A stretch of DNA of 64,000 nucleotides, from contig JAEWSH010000042.1 in assembly GCA_023398375.1 (NCBI GenBank), positions 372,001-436,000 on the forward strand. Reading direction: 5' to 3'. Numbering within the stretch: the first letter of the stretch is position 1; each line of letters starts with the position of its first letter. The notes beneath the pieces are model-generated. The model was not told the DNA's origin, did no database searches, and saw nothing but the letters and a program-made list of their open reading frames with translations. Shown piece by piece: positions 17,484 to 27,056 of this stretch. Source of the stretch: Bacillota bacterium (GTDB lineage: Bacteria; Bacillota; Clostridia; Lachnospirales; Lachnospiraceae). The translations under genes and the position numbers were made by a program.

Positions 17484-18251
17484 ATGGATGAATCAGAAAA
17501 GAAAAAGCTATGGGATGAATACGCTAAAACAAAATCTTCTCAGAGCAGGGATAAAATAATTCTGGAATATGCGCCGCTGGTTAAATTAGTAGCAGGTAGA
17601 CTAAGTATGTATTTGGGCTATAATGTTGAATATGAAGACTTGGTTAGTTATGGGATATTCGGGTTAATAGATGCCATTGATAAATTTGACTGCACGAAAG
17701 CTGTGAAATTTGAAACATATGCAAGTCTTAGAATACGAGGGGCTATCTTAGATCAGATCCGTAAGATGGATTGGATACCAAGAACAATTCGACAAAAGCA
17801 GAAAAAGGTAGATTCTGCCATTAAAGAGATTGAAGATCAAGAGGGAAGAGCAGCTAGAGATACAGAAATCGCCAAAAAACTTGGAATAGGAGAAGATGAG
17901 TTTTTAGAATGGCAATCACAGATGAAGATTACAAATATCGTGTCTTTAAATGAATATTTAGAGCAAGGTTCGGAAGTTCCAAATGAAAAAAAGTGTAGCA
18001 AATATTTTGATGCTCCGGAAGAGGTAATGGAGCAAACGGAATTAAAGCAGATCCTGAAAGAGGCTTTAGAACTGTTGACCGAAAAGGAGCGCAAGGTAAT
18101 TGTATTATACTATTATGAAGAATTGACGTTGAAGGAGATAAGCAATGTATTGGAAGTGTCAGAATCCAGAATTTCGCAATTACATACGAAAGGCCTCCAG
18201 AAGATGAAAAGGAAATTAGGGAATTATATGGGGATTTTGACAGACCTATAG
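17484..18251 (+). CDS. sigD: RNA polymerase sigma-28 factor (SigD/FliA/WhiG family)
   Basis: The protein is a group 3 sigma factor that directs late flagellar and chemotaxis genes. Region 2 begins with LVKLVAGRLSMYLG and includes the DLVSYGIFGLIDAIDKFD core-binding motif and the FETYASLRIRGAILDQIRKMDWIPR motif, diagnostic of FliA/SigD/WhiG. Region 4 ends with a helix-turn-helix (LTLKEISNVLEVSESRISQLHTKGL). ATG 17484 is preferred to the ATG at 17475, because the GGGAG at 17470-17474 abuts the latter but is nine bases from the former. The sigD-to-rpsB order matches Bacillus subtilis. Confidence 0.96.
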   Translation: MDESEKKKLWDEYAKTKSSQSRDKIILEYAPLVKLVAGRLSMYLGYNVEYEDLVSYGIFGLIDAIDKFDCTKAVKFETYASLRIRGAILDQIRKMDWIPRTIRQKQKKVDSAIKEIEDQEGRAARDTEIAKKLGIGEDEFLEWQSQMKITNIVSLNEYLEQGSEVPNEKKCSKYFDAPEEVMEQTELKQILKEALELLTEKERKVIVLYYYEELTLKEISNVLEVSESRISQLHTKGLQKMKRKLGNYMGILTDL

Positions 18252-18279
18252 TGAAGAGCTGAAAGACGGGGAATGTGGG

Positions 18280-19866
18280 ATGAATGGTTATTTTCAGTTA
18301 GTATTAAATGAATCGGGGACTAATCTGTCTATTTTCCCACCAACGAATGGTGGAGCGATCATAGACATTAATGAGGTAACAAATTATTTACAAAGAAGAA
18401 AAATTATTTTTGATATCACGGCTGTTAATGTGGCAATAAGAAATGCAAAGGAAAATACAGTATTTAATTTATCGAACCAGAAATTATTACCAGAACCAGA
18501 AATGCTTAGTGTGAAAGTAACTGCAGATACGATGCAGGCAATCGCAAGGTTCTACCCACCTTCACTTGGTGCGGCGGTAAAAGGAAAAACTGAGATTATC
18601 AATGATTTGAAACAGCAAAAGATAATGTTTGGTGTTGATGAAGAAGCGATTGATGAGTTTATTGAAAACAGAGAATATTGCACAGATATTGTATTAGCTA
18701 ATGGTAAGATGCCGAGGCATGGTAAAGATGCCACAATAGAATATTATTTTAATACAGATTTAAAAGTGCGGCCAACACTGAATAATGATGGAAGTGTTGA
18801 TTTCTTCAATCTTAATACAATTAATCATTGCAAAAAAGGTGATGTTCTGGCAAGACTCAATAAAGAAGATATCGGCGAGAATGGAATCGGTGTTCTGGGT
18901 AATATCATTCGCCCGAGGGAAGTGAAACGCTGCACATTACAATATAGTAATCACATAGAAATATCAGAAGATAAAACGGTATTGACTTCACAAGTAAATG
19001 GCCATGTTTGTCTTGTAAATAATAAAGTGTTCGTTTCTGATGTTTATCAGGTAGAGAATGTCGATAATGCGACAGGTAACATAGAATATGAAGGAAGTGT
19101 TCTGGTGACTGCTAATGTATGCTCAAATTTCAGTGTTATTGCGCATGGAGATGTCGAAGTACGCGGCGTGGTAGAAGGTGCATATATTGAGGCAGACGGT
19201 AATATTATTATTGCCCGAGGCATGAATGGCATGTCCAGGGGCAAATTAAAAGCAGGTGGAAATGTAGTTGCCAAATTTATAGAAAATGCTACCGTAGAAG
19301 CGGGTGGTTATGTAGAAACAGAAGCAATACTGCATAGTACTGTTATGGCAAGAACAGAAGTGAATGTACTAAGTCATAAGGGATTTATTACAGGCGGTAA
19401 AGTTGTCGCGACAAATGCGATTAATGTAAAGAACTTAGGCTCTCCAATGGGGGCTGATACGATCGTAGAAATTGGTCTTGATCCTGCAATGAAGGAAAAA
19501 TATAATGAATTGCAAAAAGAAGTAGTGACTATACATAAAACGTTACAACAGATCGAGCCGATTATTACAGCAACACGTCAAAAGCTTGCAAAAGGTGAAA
19601 GATTAGCACCGGACAGATTAAAATATGTGCAGACGCTTATGGTAGCAAACAAACAGAAAAATGAACGTCTGCAGGCATGCAATCAAGAAATTCAAGATTT
19701 GCAGGAAATGCTGAAATCAAATCAAAATGCCTGTGTTACAGTATCGGGAGAAGTATACGGCGGGACAAAGATTGTAATTTCGGATTCTGCACTAACTGTA
19801 AAAGATACAGTAAAATACTGTAGATTTATCAGAAATCAAGGGGAAATAAAAATGACTGCCCTATAA
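18280..19866 (+). CDS. FapA family protein (DUF342)
   Basis: This 528-residue protein has a flagellar-assembly-protein-A type layout: an N-terminal region to about residue 150 and a central right-handed beta-helix region (about 235-390) with repeated short units such as GNVVAKFIENATVEAGGYV. A coiled-coil region (about 400-475) follows, then a final strand set. Members of this family are often found in fla operons and in polar or sporulation contexts; the biochemical role is not established. The gene lies between sigD and the SwrB-like gene, all in the same direction with short gaps. Confidence 0.88.
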   Translation: MNGYFQLVLNESGTNLSIFPPTNGGAIIDINEVTNYLQRRKIIFDITAVNVAIRNAKENTVFNLSNQKLLPEPEMLSVKVTADTMQAIARFYPPSLGAAVKGKTEIINDLKQQKIMFGVDEEAIDEFIENREYCTDIVLANGKMPRHGKDATIEYYFNTDLKVRPTLNNDGSVDFFNLNTINHCKKGDVLARLNKEDIGENGIGVLGNIIRPREVKRCTLQYSNHIEISEDKTVLTSQVNGHVCLVNNKVFVSDVYQVENVDNATGNIEYEGSVLVTANVCSNFSVIAHGDVEVRGVVEGAYIEADGNIIIARGMNGMSRGKLKAGGNVVAKFIENATVEAGGYVETEAILHSTVMARTEVNVLSHKGFITGGKVVATNAINVKNLGSPMGADTIVEIGLDPAMKEKYNELQKEVVTIHKTLQQIEPIITATRQKLAKGERLAPDRLKYVQTLMVANKQKNERLQACNQEIQDLQEMLKSNQNACVTVSGEVYGGTKIVISDSALTVKDTVKYCRFIRNQGEIKMTAL

Positions 19867-19881
19867 AAGGAAGTGAATCGT

Positions 19882-20196
19882 ATGGCAATTAGCCCGTTAG
19901 AAGCAAATGGAACAATTGGAAGGATGCAGGATTTTAATATCCTGAAACAAAACGAACTTCATAAACCTATGATGGATCAAAGCAATATGCAGAATGCATT
20001 TCAAAAAGAAGTATTAGATAAAAACGTACAGGTTCATCAAGCTGATGATGCAGAAAATAATGCTTATAATTATGATGCAAAAGAAAAAGGAAATGGACAG
20101 TATAACAATAATCAAAAACGTAAAAAAAAGAATGCTGAACAAAAAAAAGATAAATATATTATTAAAGGTCAGAATCACTTTGATATAAAGATATAG
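19882..20196 (+). CDS. Small hydrophilic protein of the fla operon, unknown function
   Basis: The protein of about 104 residues is hydrophilic and rich in Asn, Gln and Lys, with no membrane helix or known motif that I recognise. The end (KDKYIIKGQNHFDIKI) looks like a short conserved C-terminal strand pair, a pattern seen in small fla-operon proteins of Lachnospiraceae. ATG 19882 is chosen over GTG 19873 because AAAGGAAG lies about ten bases upstream of it and would overlap the GTG. Short gaps on both sides indicate co-transcription. Confidence 0.7.
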   Translation: MAISPLEANGTIGRMQDFNILKQNELHKPMMDQSNMQNAFQKEVLDKNVQVHQADDAENNAYNYDAKEKGNGQYNNNQKRKKKNAEQKKDKYIIKGQNHFDIKI

Positions 20197-20205
20197 GAGA
20201 AATAC

Positions 20206-20982
20206 ATGAATGCGACAGAAATTATTTTACTTTTACTAGGAATTGCGGTTTTTATTGGTAGCTTTGTAATTCCAGAACAGAAGAGTAAAACAACGGAAAG
20301 TGATAAACGTCTTAGCACAGAATTGATGAAAGAATCAATGGAACAGGAAATAAGCAGTGTCAGAACACAGATTCAGGATATGACAGAAGAGACGGTATCT
20401 TATTCGATAGAAAAAGCAGAACGTATATTGGAGAGGCTTACTAATGAAAAGATGCAGGCTGTTAATGATTATTCAGATACTGTTCTGGCGGAAATTAATA
20501 AAAATCATAAAGAAGTATTATTTCTATATGATATGTTAAATGACAAGCAGCAGAATATTCAAGAAACAGTAAAGGATGTAGACAGAGTAACAAAAACAGT
20601 GGAAGATACTGTGAAAAAAGCAGATAAAAATGAATCCGATACAATGATTATTTTCGATGAAGAAGATTCGTTAGAGGCTGAAGAAAAAAAAGCAATACAA
20701 AAGAAAGCAACTGTCAAAAAGACAGCGCTTAAAACTATTTCCAAGCCAAACAAGGAAGAAAGAATCGGAGACGATTTAAAAACGTTAGCAGGGAAAAATA
20801 TCGTCTTTGATAATACGGTCAATGATATTGACGTTATCGTAGGCGGTGAGAATAATAAAAATAATAATCAAAAAATTCTGGAGTTGCATAAATCCGGAAA
20901 ATCTAAGATGACAATAGCGAAAGAGTTAGGTCTTGGTATCGGTGAGGTAAAGCTTGTCATTGATCTTTTTGAGGGAATGTAG
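20206..20982 (+). CDS. SwrB-like membrane-anchored coiled-coil protein (DUF6115 type)
   Basis: The 258-residue protein has one N-terminal membrane helix (about 4-21), a long charged coiled-coil region (about 40-190), and a C-terminal helix-turn-helix-like end (KILELHKSGKSKMTIAKELGLGIGEVKLVIDLFEGM region, about 223-258). Bacillus SwrB, which activates flagellar export-gate assembly, has the same three-part layout and the same position between sigD and rpsB. This supports a SwrB-like role by architecture and synteny; the sequence between the two ends is not conserved enough to judge by eye. Confidence 0.65.
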   Translation: MNATEIILLLLGIAVFIGSFVIPEQKSKTTESDKRLSTELMKESMEQEISSVRTQIQDMTEETVSYSIEKAERILERLTNEKMQAVNDYSDTVLAEINKNHKEVLFLYDMLNDKQQNIQETVKDVDRVTKTVEDTVKKADKNESDTMIIFDEEDSLEAEEKKAIQKKATVKKTALKTISKPNKEERIGDDLKTLAGKNIVFDNTVNDIDVIVGGENNKNNNQKILELHKSGKSKMTIAKELGLGIGEVKLVIDLFEGM

Positions 20983-20984
20983 AA

Positions 20985-21611
20985 ATGAAGCTTAAATATT
21001 ATTTGCGGGGATTGGGAATTGGAATAGTAGTGACTGCTATGGTATTAGCTGTGTCTGGTAAAGGACATATAAAAGAACTTACGGATACACAAATAAAAGC
21101 TAGGGCGAAAGAGCTTGGCATGGTAGAAAAAACCGTGCTTTCTGATATGTTGGATGACGATGCAGAATCAAAAGTACAAGAGAAACCTGCACAAGAAGAT
21201 TTGGAAGAAAAAAAAGACAGTATAAATAAAAATAGCATAAGCAATAACAGCATAAGCAATAATAGTATTGATAATTCGGATGAAAGCGAGAGTCCTGAAA
21301 AAGCAGCAGACGTAATTAAGGGAATCGCTGAAAATGAGAAGCAAAAAGCAAATGATACGAAAGCGGCAGAGGAGCAAAGTACAGACAATAAGGAGCAAAA
21401 GGATTCATCTGTCTTGATTACGGTTCAAAGTGGCGAAAGCTCCCTATCAATATGTAAAAAGTTAGAAAAAGCAGGGCTCATAGATTCGGCATCTGAGTTT
21501 GATCGGTATTTATGCCAGAATGGTTATGATAAAAAAATATGTACAGGTGACCATCATATTGCAAAAACTGCAACAAATAGCGAGATAGCCATGGCAATTA
21601 CGTCTAAGTAA
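20985..21611 (+). CDS. MltG/YceG-like membrane protein lacking the catalytic domain
   Basis: The 208-residue protein has an N-terminal membrane helix (about 7-24), a disordered Asn/Ser/Glu-rich linker with three NNSI repeats (about residues 82-100), and a C-terminal segment (about 140-208). That segment, ITVQSGESSLSICKKLEKAGLI onward, resembles the LysM-like entry domain of endolytic transglycosylase MltG. The transglycosylase domain itself is absent, so enzyme activity is not expected. Such truncated YceG-like proteins are frequent in clostridia. It starts two bases after the preceding stop. Confidence 0.7.
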   Translation: MKLKYYLRGLGIGIVVTAMVLAVSGKGHIKELTDTQIKARAKELGMVEKTVLSDMLDDDAESKVQEKPAQEDLEEKKDSINKNSISNNSISNNSIDNSDESESPEKAADVIKGIAENEKQKANDTKAAEEQSTDNKEQKDSSVLITVQSGESSLSICKKLEKAGLIDSASEFDRYLCQNGYDKKICTGDHHIAKTATNSEIAMAITSK

Positions 21612-21618
21612 AAAAAAC

Positions 21619-21647
21619 TTGTATATATGGCCAGTTTATGTTAAAAT
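21619..21647 (+). promoter_or_regulatory. Probable rpsB promoter
   Basis: A -35-like TTGTAT (21619-21624) and a -10-like TAAAAT (21642-21647) are separated by 17 bases. They lie about 136 bases upstream of rpsB. The transcribed leader would contain an imperfect hairpin around 21682-21718 with CTTCT pairing to AGAAG, where an autoregulatory S2 site could lie; that part is inference. Confidence 0.5.
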
Positions 21648-21782
21648 ATCAAAGTTGTGAGAAAACACGTATATTCAGTGTATCTATGGTGCTTCTTTAA
21701 CGCAGAAGTGATGGATATTAGTAGAGTCAAAGATTTTACTTAGATGATATACGGATGAAAAAACCATATGGAGGTAATAAAT

Positions 21783-22532
21783 ATGAGCGTTATTTCAATG
21801 AAACAATTACTAGAAGCAGGTGTTCATTTTGGACATCAAACAAGAAGATGGAACCCAAAAATGGCTCCTTACATTTTCACAGAGAGAAACGGAATCTACA
21901 TTATTGACTTGCAAAAAACAGTAGGTAAAGTAGATGAAGCTTATAAAGCAATTTGTGATATCGCTGCAGAAGGTGGTACAGTTCTTTTTGTTGGTACTAA
22001 GAAACAAGCGCAGGATGCTGTCAAATCAGAAGCGGAACGTTGTGGAATGTTTTATGTAAATGAAAGATGGTTAGGTGGCATGTTAACTAACTTCAAAACA
22101 ATAAAGAGCAGAGTCGCAAGACTAAAAGCGATTGAGACTATGTCACAAGACGGAACATTTGATGTCCTTCCTAAAAAAGAAGTTATCAATCTTAAAAAAG
22201 AATGGGATAAACTTGAAAAGAACTTAGGCGGGATTAAAGATATGAAGAAGATTCCTGATGCTATTTTTGTAGTAGATCCTAAAAAAGAAAGAATCTGTGT
22301 TCAGGAAGCACATACACTTGGTATTCCACTTATAGGTATTGCAGATACAAACTGTGATCCGGAAGAACTTGATTATGTAATTCCTGGTAATGACGATGCA
22401 ATCAGAGCTGTGAAATTAATCGTAGCTAAAATGGCTGACGGAATTATTGAAGTTAATCAGGGAGAAGCAGTTGAGGTTGAAGAGATAGAAGCTGGAGTTC
22501 CTGTAGAAGAAGCAGAAACCGCTGAAGCATAA
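21783..22532 (+). CDS. rpsB: 30S ribosomal protein S2
   Basis: The protein is about 249 residues and matches S2 along its length: MKQLLEAGVHFGHQTRRWNPKM start, the EKYIFTERNGIYIIDLQKT-type segment (here YIFTERNGIYIIDLQKT), VLFVGTKKQAQ, NERWLGGMLTNF and the PDAIFVVDPKKE and GIPLIGIADTNCDP motifs. ATG 21783 is chosen because GGAGGT lies eight bases upstream and the protein start matches the family; an in-frame TTG 15 bases earlier is rejected. The acidic C-terminal tail is typical of Firmicutes. Confidence 0.99.
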   Translation: MSVISMKQLLEAGVHFGHQTRRWNPKMAPYIFTERNGIYIIDLQKTVGKVDEAYKAICDIAAEGGTVLFVGTKKQAQDAVKSEAERCGMFYVNERWLGGMLTNFKTIKSRVARLKAIETMSQDGTFDVLPKKEVINLKKEWDKLEKNLGGIKDMKKIPDAIFVVDPKKERICVQEAHTLGIPLIGIADTNCDPEELDYVIPGNDDAIRAVKLIVAKMADGIIEVNQGEAVEVEEIEAGVPVEEAETAEA

Positions 22533-22617
22533 CAACTGTTTTGGATGAGAGGAAATCATTTTGGGGGCGATTATGTTAACCGTCCCTTTATCCTAGAAAT
22601 TATTGGAGGAATCGAAT

Positions 22618-23559
22618 ATGGCTATTACAGCAGGTATGGTAAAAGAGTTAAGAGAATTAACAGGTGCAGGCATGATGGACTGCAAAAAGGCTCTTAATGA
22701 AACAAACGGAGATATAGAAGAAGCAGTAGAATATTTGAGAAAGAACGGTCAAGCAAAAGCTGAGAAGAAAGCAGGCAGAATTGCCGCAGAAGGTCTTGTA
22801 AGATTAGCTACAAAAGGAGATAACATTGCAGCAATTGTTGAAGTTAACTCGGAAACAGACTTTGTTGCTAAAAATGAAGATTTCCAGACCTTTGTAAATG
22901 CAGTTGCAGAGCAGGCAGTTGACACAGCAGCTCAAGATTTAGATGCTTTCTTAGCTGAACCTTGGAGTTCAGATACAAGCAAAACTGTTAACGATGCATT
23001 AACAGAGAAAATTGCTGTTATTGGAGAGAAATTATCAATCAGAAGATTTGAAAGAATTGTGGCAGAAAATGGATGTGTAGTAACATACGTACACGGCGGT
23101 GGTAGAATTGGTGTCGTTGTGGAAGCTGAAACAACTGTTGTTAACGACACTGTAAAAGAAGCATTGGTAAATGTTGCTATGCAAATTGCAGCACTTTCAC
23201 CAAAGTATGTATCTCAGTCAGAAGTAAGTGATGAATACAAAGAACATGAAAAAGAAATTTTATTTTCTCAGGCAAAAGTTGAAAATGCTGCTTTACCAGC
23301 AGAAAAACAAAAACCGGAAGCAATTATTGAGAAAATGATTATTGGACGGTTAAATAAAGAATTAAAGGAAATCTGTTTATTAGATCAAGCATATGTAAAA
23401 GATGGTGATCTGACTGTAGATAAATACCTAGCTGGTGTAGCAAAAGAAATTGGTGCGGACATTGCAGTTAAGAGATTCATCCGTTTTGAGACAGGTGAAG
23501 GTATTGAAAAGAAAAATGAAGATTTTGCTGCTGAAGTTGCGGCACAGATAGGCAAATAG
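22618..23559 (+). CDS. tsf: Translation elongation factor Ts
   Basis: EF-Ts is the guanine nucleotide exchange factor of EF-Tu. The N-terminal UBA-like domain (VKELRELTGAGMMDCKKALNET) and the core motif NSETDFVAKNEDF are present, and the length of about 313 residues is normal. ATG 22618 fits the GGAGGA eight bases upstream. The rpsB-tsf pair is universal, but the next gene is not pyrH: a terminator closes the transcript and pyrH appears about 40 kb later. Confidence 0.99.
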   Translation: MAITAGMVKELRELTGAGMMDCKKALNETNGDIEEAVEYLRKNGQAKAEKKAGRIAAEGLVRLATKGDNIAAIVEVNSETDFVAKNEDFQTFVNAVAEQAVDTAAQDLDAFLAEPWSSDTSKTVNDALTEKIAVIGEKLSIRRFERIVAENGCVVTYVHGGGRIGVVVEAETTVVNDTVKEALVNVAMQIAALSPKYVSQSEVSDEYKEHEKEILFSQAKVENAALPAEKQKPEAIIEKMIIGRLNKELKEICLLDQAYVKDGDLTVDKYLAGVAKEIGADIAVKRFIRFETGEGIEKKNEDFAAEVAAQIGK

Positions 23560-23584
23560 TTATATAGTTGATAAGTACTTTCAT

Positions 23585-23620
23585 GAGCCGGGAATTTAAG
23601 GATTTTCGGCTCTTTTTTTT
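23585..23620 (+). terminator. Intrinsic terminator after tsf
   Basis: GAGCCG (23585-23590) pairs with CGGCTC (23607-23612), with a further weak inner stem, and eight T residues follow. It ends the rpsB-tsf transcript. Confidence 0.9.
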
Positions 23621-23641
23621 ATAAATATTATATAATTTGAT

Positions 23642-23735
23642 ATTGTTACGGGCAAACCTGTCAAAAGACAGAGACGCAAAGCTATAGGGTCTAAGGTGTA
23701 AAAGCAAAACACTATGATAGCCTGGCTGCAAAGAT
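23642..23735 (+). ncRNA. Cyclic-di-GMP-I (GEMM) riboswitch aptamer
   Basis: The conserved GEMM-I sequence blocks appear in order: GGGCAAACC, a short stem closed by a purine tetraloop (TGTC AAAA GACA), GACGCAAAGC, GGTCTAA, a second stem, then TAGCCTGGCTGC. A -10-like TATAAT at 23631-23636 would start transcription at the aptamer. It lies upstream of the GGDEF-EAL gene, so cyclic-di-GMP probably controls expression of an enzyme that makes or breaks it. The exact 5' and 3' edges of stem P1 are estimated. Confidence 0.93.
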
Positions 23736-23750
23736 GACCATTTTTGTCTT

Positions 23751-23782
23751 AACCTGCCCGTTTTTGTGTGGCAGGTTTTTTG
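23751..23782 (+). terminator. Riboswitch expression-platform terminator
   Basis: AACCTGCC (23751-23758) pairs with GGCAGGTT (23770-23777) and is followed by T residues. It lies 16 bases beyond the riboswitch and 134 bases before the GGDEF-EAL start codon. Bases 23755-23761 (TGCCCGT) can also pair with 23648-23654 (ACGGGCA) in the aptamer's 5' strand, giving a mutually exclusive alternative fold. That arrangement would make ligand binding favour termination, but the direction of the switch is inference. Confidence 0.85.
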
Positions 23783-23915
23783 AGTTGTTGGCTGTTTTTT
23801 AGGGGAAAATGGCGAAAACCGTTTAAGTTGACTTGTAAATTTTAACGAGACAAATGGTAGTATGATTATATACTAAAAAGACAAATATGAATAAATGTAA
23901 AAGTGGGGAATTTTT

Positions 23916-26900
23916 ATGAATGATATGGTATTTGCTATATATGCCTTATTTTATATATCTGCTTTCCTATGTATCGGAATAGGAATCTATCTATTATATA
24001 TTAATATTAATACGCTTTTAAATAAATCAGCATTCTTACTTTGTGTTTCATTAAGCTGTTGGTGTTACGGGATAGTTCGTTCTTTAATGGCAGCAAATTA
24101 TGAAGGCAGCATGTGTTGGAAAAGATTTGCAGCAATAGGAATTGGAATGTTTTTTAGCTTTTTGATACATTTTATATTTGTTTTAACTGGTAAAGAAATT
24201 TTTGTTAAAAAAGAATGGGTTAAAATCGTAATTTACTTTCCAGCTGTAATAATAGTTTATCTATTTGCCATTTCAGATAAAGTAACCCACCAGTTATATC
24301 AACTTCAAAGAACATCAATAGGTTGGATCAGTAAGACAGATTTTAATATATGGATCGTTTTTTATGATATATTTGTATATAGCTTATTATTAGTATGTTT
24401 ATATATGATTTATCGGTGGAAAGTAAATACGAATGATGTACAGAAAAAAAAATGCGCGACACTTATTTTATATTCGCTTTTGTTATTTTTGATTGTTTCC
24501 ATAATAACTGAAATCATGGAAAAATTGCATATTAATAATTATATGCATGAATTTGCACCCATTATTATGCTATTTCCTATGATTTATTTTTGTTATGCAA
24601 TTAAGAAGCATGATTTTATGAAAAAAACCGTTGTAAAAGAAGATATTGTTTTTATGGAACAATTCCGTACAAAAATCATCAGATATTTGGCCAGATCATT
24701 CTATGCGGGTGGTTTGATATACTTTATTTCAGAATATATGAATGACAGATACTCTGATTTTTCAAGGGTATTTTCATTTTCTCTATTTTTAGCTTCCTTT
24801 GGACTTGCTATTTATATGATTCAGAGGTATCTAAAAAATAGAGAATTAAAAATACTGTTATATGCTCTTATTTTATCTATTGCGATACCAGTGATTACAT
24901 TACGATTTCTTCAGTATGCATCAATTACTGTCTGGGCATTTCCATTTATCATTATAATTGCAGCACTTTTATTTAATAATTCTACAATACTTATTATGAT
25001 ATCAACTTCAGTGATGTTAACACAGTTATATATATGGATAAAAGTTCCCAATTGTATAGTAGTTGTTGGAACGTCTGATTACTTTGGCAGAATTGGACTA
25101 GTGGGATTGGCAGTCTGCCTGGCTTATTACATCAATAAGATCTATTTGTTAAGGTTAAGCCAGCTTTCAGAGAGAATTCGAATACAAGATCTTCTTTTTT
25201 TAATATCTTCCCAAATTATAAATGTAAATAACGATAATATTAGTGAAAAGATGGAGGAGGTACTTAGACTGCTATGCGAACATATAGATGCAGATAGGGC
25301 CCATATTTATTATAATAATCCACAAAACGAAACTGCGGATATAGAATATTTTTATTGGTGTAATGAAAATACTTTATTAAATAATGATATTGAAAAGAAT
25401 TCAGATTTATTTAATAGTATTTACTGGAAAAATGAAGTAACTGAAAATGGGGTCATACAGATTTATGATGTATTTAAGCTTCCGGAAGCGGTAAGTAAGG
25501 AAAAAGAGCTTTTAATAGAACAAAATGTCAAATCTATGTTAGCAGTTCCCTTTATAAGTAATGGAAAAATAAATGGTTTTATGAGAATTGATTTTGTATT
25601 TACGAATAAAGAATGGGATGATGAATTTATCAAATTATTAACAACGGTAGGTAATATTTTAGGAGATTCTAATATTAAGGCTAACTCAGAAAAGAAAATG
25701 CATCAGATGGTTTATTATGATCAGTTAACGAATATCCCTAACAGGGAATTGTTTGGTAAGTGTATCAATCAAGCAATTAAAAGATCTTCTAAAAATGGAG
25801 ACCTGTTTGGCATTATATTGCTAGATTTAGATTCATTTAAAACTGTAAATGACACGATGGGACATCACTGTGGAGATAAAGTACTAATTTTAATTGCAGA
25901 TAGGCTGGAAAGGTGTCTGCGAAAAACAGATATTGTCTGCAGATTTGGTGGAGATGAATTTTTGATTCTATTAAATGGAATTACTTCCGATAAAGATATT
26001 GAGGCAGTGGTGTTAAAAATAATAAAACAATTCGAAGAACCTCTGACGATAGAGGAACAAGAATTTTTTATCACTGCAAGTGTTGGTATTTCAAGTTTTC
26101 CAATAGACGGAACAGACAAGGACACACTGATTAAAAATGCTGATATAGCCATGTATGAAGCAAAGAATAATGGAAAAAATCAGTTTGTTTTCTGCTCCAA
26201 GGAAATGAAAGAAGATATTCAGCAGACAATGATAGTAACCAATTGTTTGTATCATGCACTGGAAAGAGGGGAATTAGAAATTGCATATCAGCCTCAAGTA
26301 TTAATAACGTCTGGATCGATCATAGCAGCAGAAGCCTTAGCGAGATGGAATCACCCTGATTTAGGGAATATTTCACCTGCTGTTTTTATCCCTATAGCAG
26401 AACAAACGGGCTTGATCAATTCTATTGGAGAGTGGATTTTGAGTGAGTCATGTAAACAAAATAAGATCTGGCAGGAAATGGGATTGCCGCCTATTAGAAT
26501 GGCTGTTAATGTATCTGTAAAACAATTATTGAAACCTGATTTTGTAGATAAAGTCGCAGAAATACTTAAGGAAACAGAGTTGGAACCACGTTATCTAGAA
26601 CTGGAAATAACAGAAAATATCGCCATACAGGAATCAGGTTTTATTTTTGATGTTCTATACAGATTGAAGGCCATAGGTATTTCTTTAGCAATTGATGATT
26701 TTGGTATCGAGTATTCATCTCTTAACCGTATAAAGATGTTACCAATTGACCGTTTAAAAATAGATATGAATTTTATCAGAGGTATTCTGAATAATGACAA
26801 GGATAAGGTAATTGTTGATGTAATTATAAAACTTGCAAAAGATCTTCACTTAAAAGTAATTGCAGAAGGGGTAGAAAAGGAAGAACAGCTTATTTATTTG

Positions 26901-26999
26901 AAACAGAAAAAGTGTGATGAAGTGCAAGGTTATTATTTCTATAGACCTCTTAACAAAGAGAAGTTTGAAGAAATATTATGGGAATATGATTCAAATTAG
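23916..26999 (+). CDS. Membrane GGDEF-EAL cyclic-di-GMP enzyme with GAF domain
   Basis: This 1027-residue protein begins with about eight membrane helices (7TM sensor-like, residues 1-220), then a second helical membrane block (about 260-410). A GAF-like domain follows (about 425-575), then GGDEF (about 590-755) and EAL (about 765-1020). The GGDEF motif at residue 678 is intact, with an RxxD inhibitory site (RKTD) five residues before it. The EAL motif at about 806 and the later catalytic positions (NVSVKQ, ELEITEN, IDDFG, DRLKID, AEGVE, VQGYYF) are also intact. Both cyclase and phosphodiesterase activity are therefore possible. It is preceded by the cyclic-di-GMP riboswitch and followed by a terminator. 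Confidence 0.95.
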   Translation: MNDMVFAIYALFYISAFLCIGIGIYLLYININTLLNKSAFLLCVSLSCWCYGIVRSLMAANYEGSMCWKRFAAIGIGMFFSFLIHFIFVLTGKEIFVKKEWVKIVIYFPAVIIVYLFAISDKVTHQLYQLQRTSIGWISKTDFNIWIVFYDIFVYSLLLVCLYMIYRWKVNTNDVQKKKCATLILYSLLLFLIVSIITEIMEKLHINNYMHEFAPIIMLFPMIYFCYAIKKHDFMKKTVVKEDIVFMEQFRTKIIRYLARSFYAGGLIYFISEYMNDRYSDFSRVFSFSLFLASFGLAIYMIQRYLKNRELKILLYALILSIAIPVITLRFLQYASITVWAFPFIIIIAALLFNNSTILIMISTSVMLTQLYIWIKVPNCIVVVGTSDYFGRIGLVGLAVCLAYYINKIYLLRLSQLSERIRIQDLLFLISSQIINVNNDNISEKMEEVLRLLCEHIDADRAHIYYNNPQNETADIEYFYWCNENTLLNNDIEKNSDLFNSIYWKNEVTENGVIQIYDVFKLPEAVSKEKELLIEQNVKSMLAVPFISNGKINGFMRIDFVFTNKEWDDEFIKLLTTVGNILGDSNIKANSEKKMHQMVYYDQLTNIPNRELFGKCINQAIKRSSKNGDLFGIILLDLDSFKTVNDTMGHHCGDKVLILIADRLERCLRKTDIVCRFGGDEFLILLNGITSDKDIEAVVLKIIKQFEEPLTIEEQEFFITASVGISSFPIDGTDKDTLIKNADIAMYEAKNNGKNQFVFCSKEMKEDIQQTMIVTNCLYHALERGELEIAYQPQVLITSGSIIAAEALARWNHPDLGNISPAVFIPIAEQTGLINSIGEWILSESCKQNKIWQEMGLPPIRMAVNVSVKQLLKPDFVDKVAEILKETELEPRYLELEITENIAIQESGFIFDVLYRLKAIGISLAIDDFGIEYSSLNRIKMLPIDRLKIDMNFIRGILNNDKDKVIVDVIIKLAKDLHLKVIAEGVEKEEQLIYLKQKKCDEVQGYYFYRPLNKEKFEEILWEYDSN

Positions 27000-27056
27000 T
27001 CTTTAATTTCATTACAATAAAATTGCATTTGGTTACAAATATTAAATAAATTAGTC

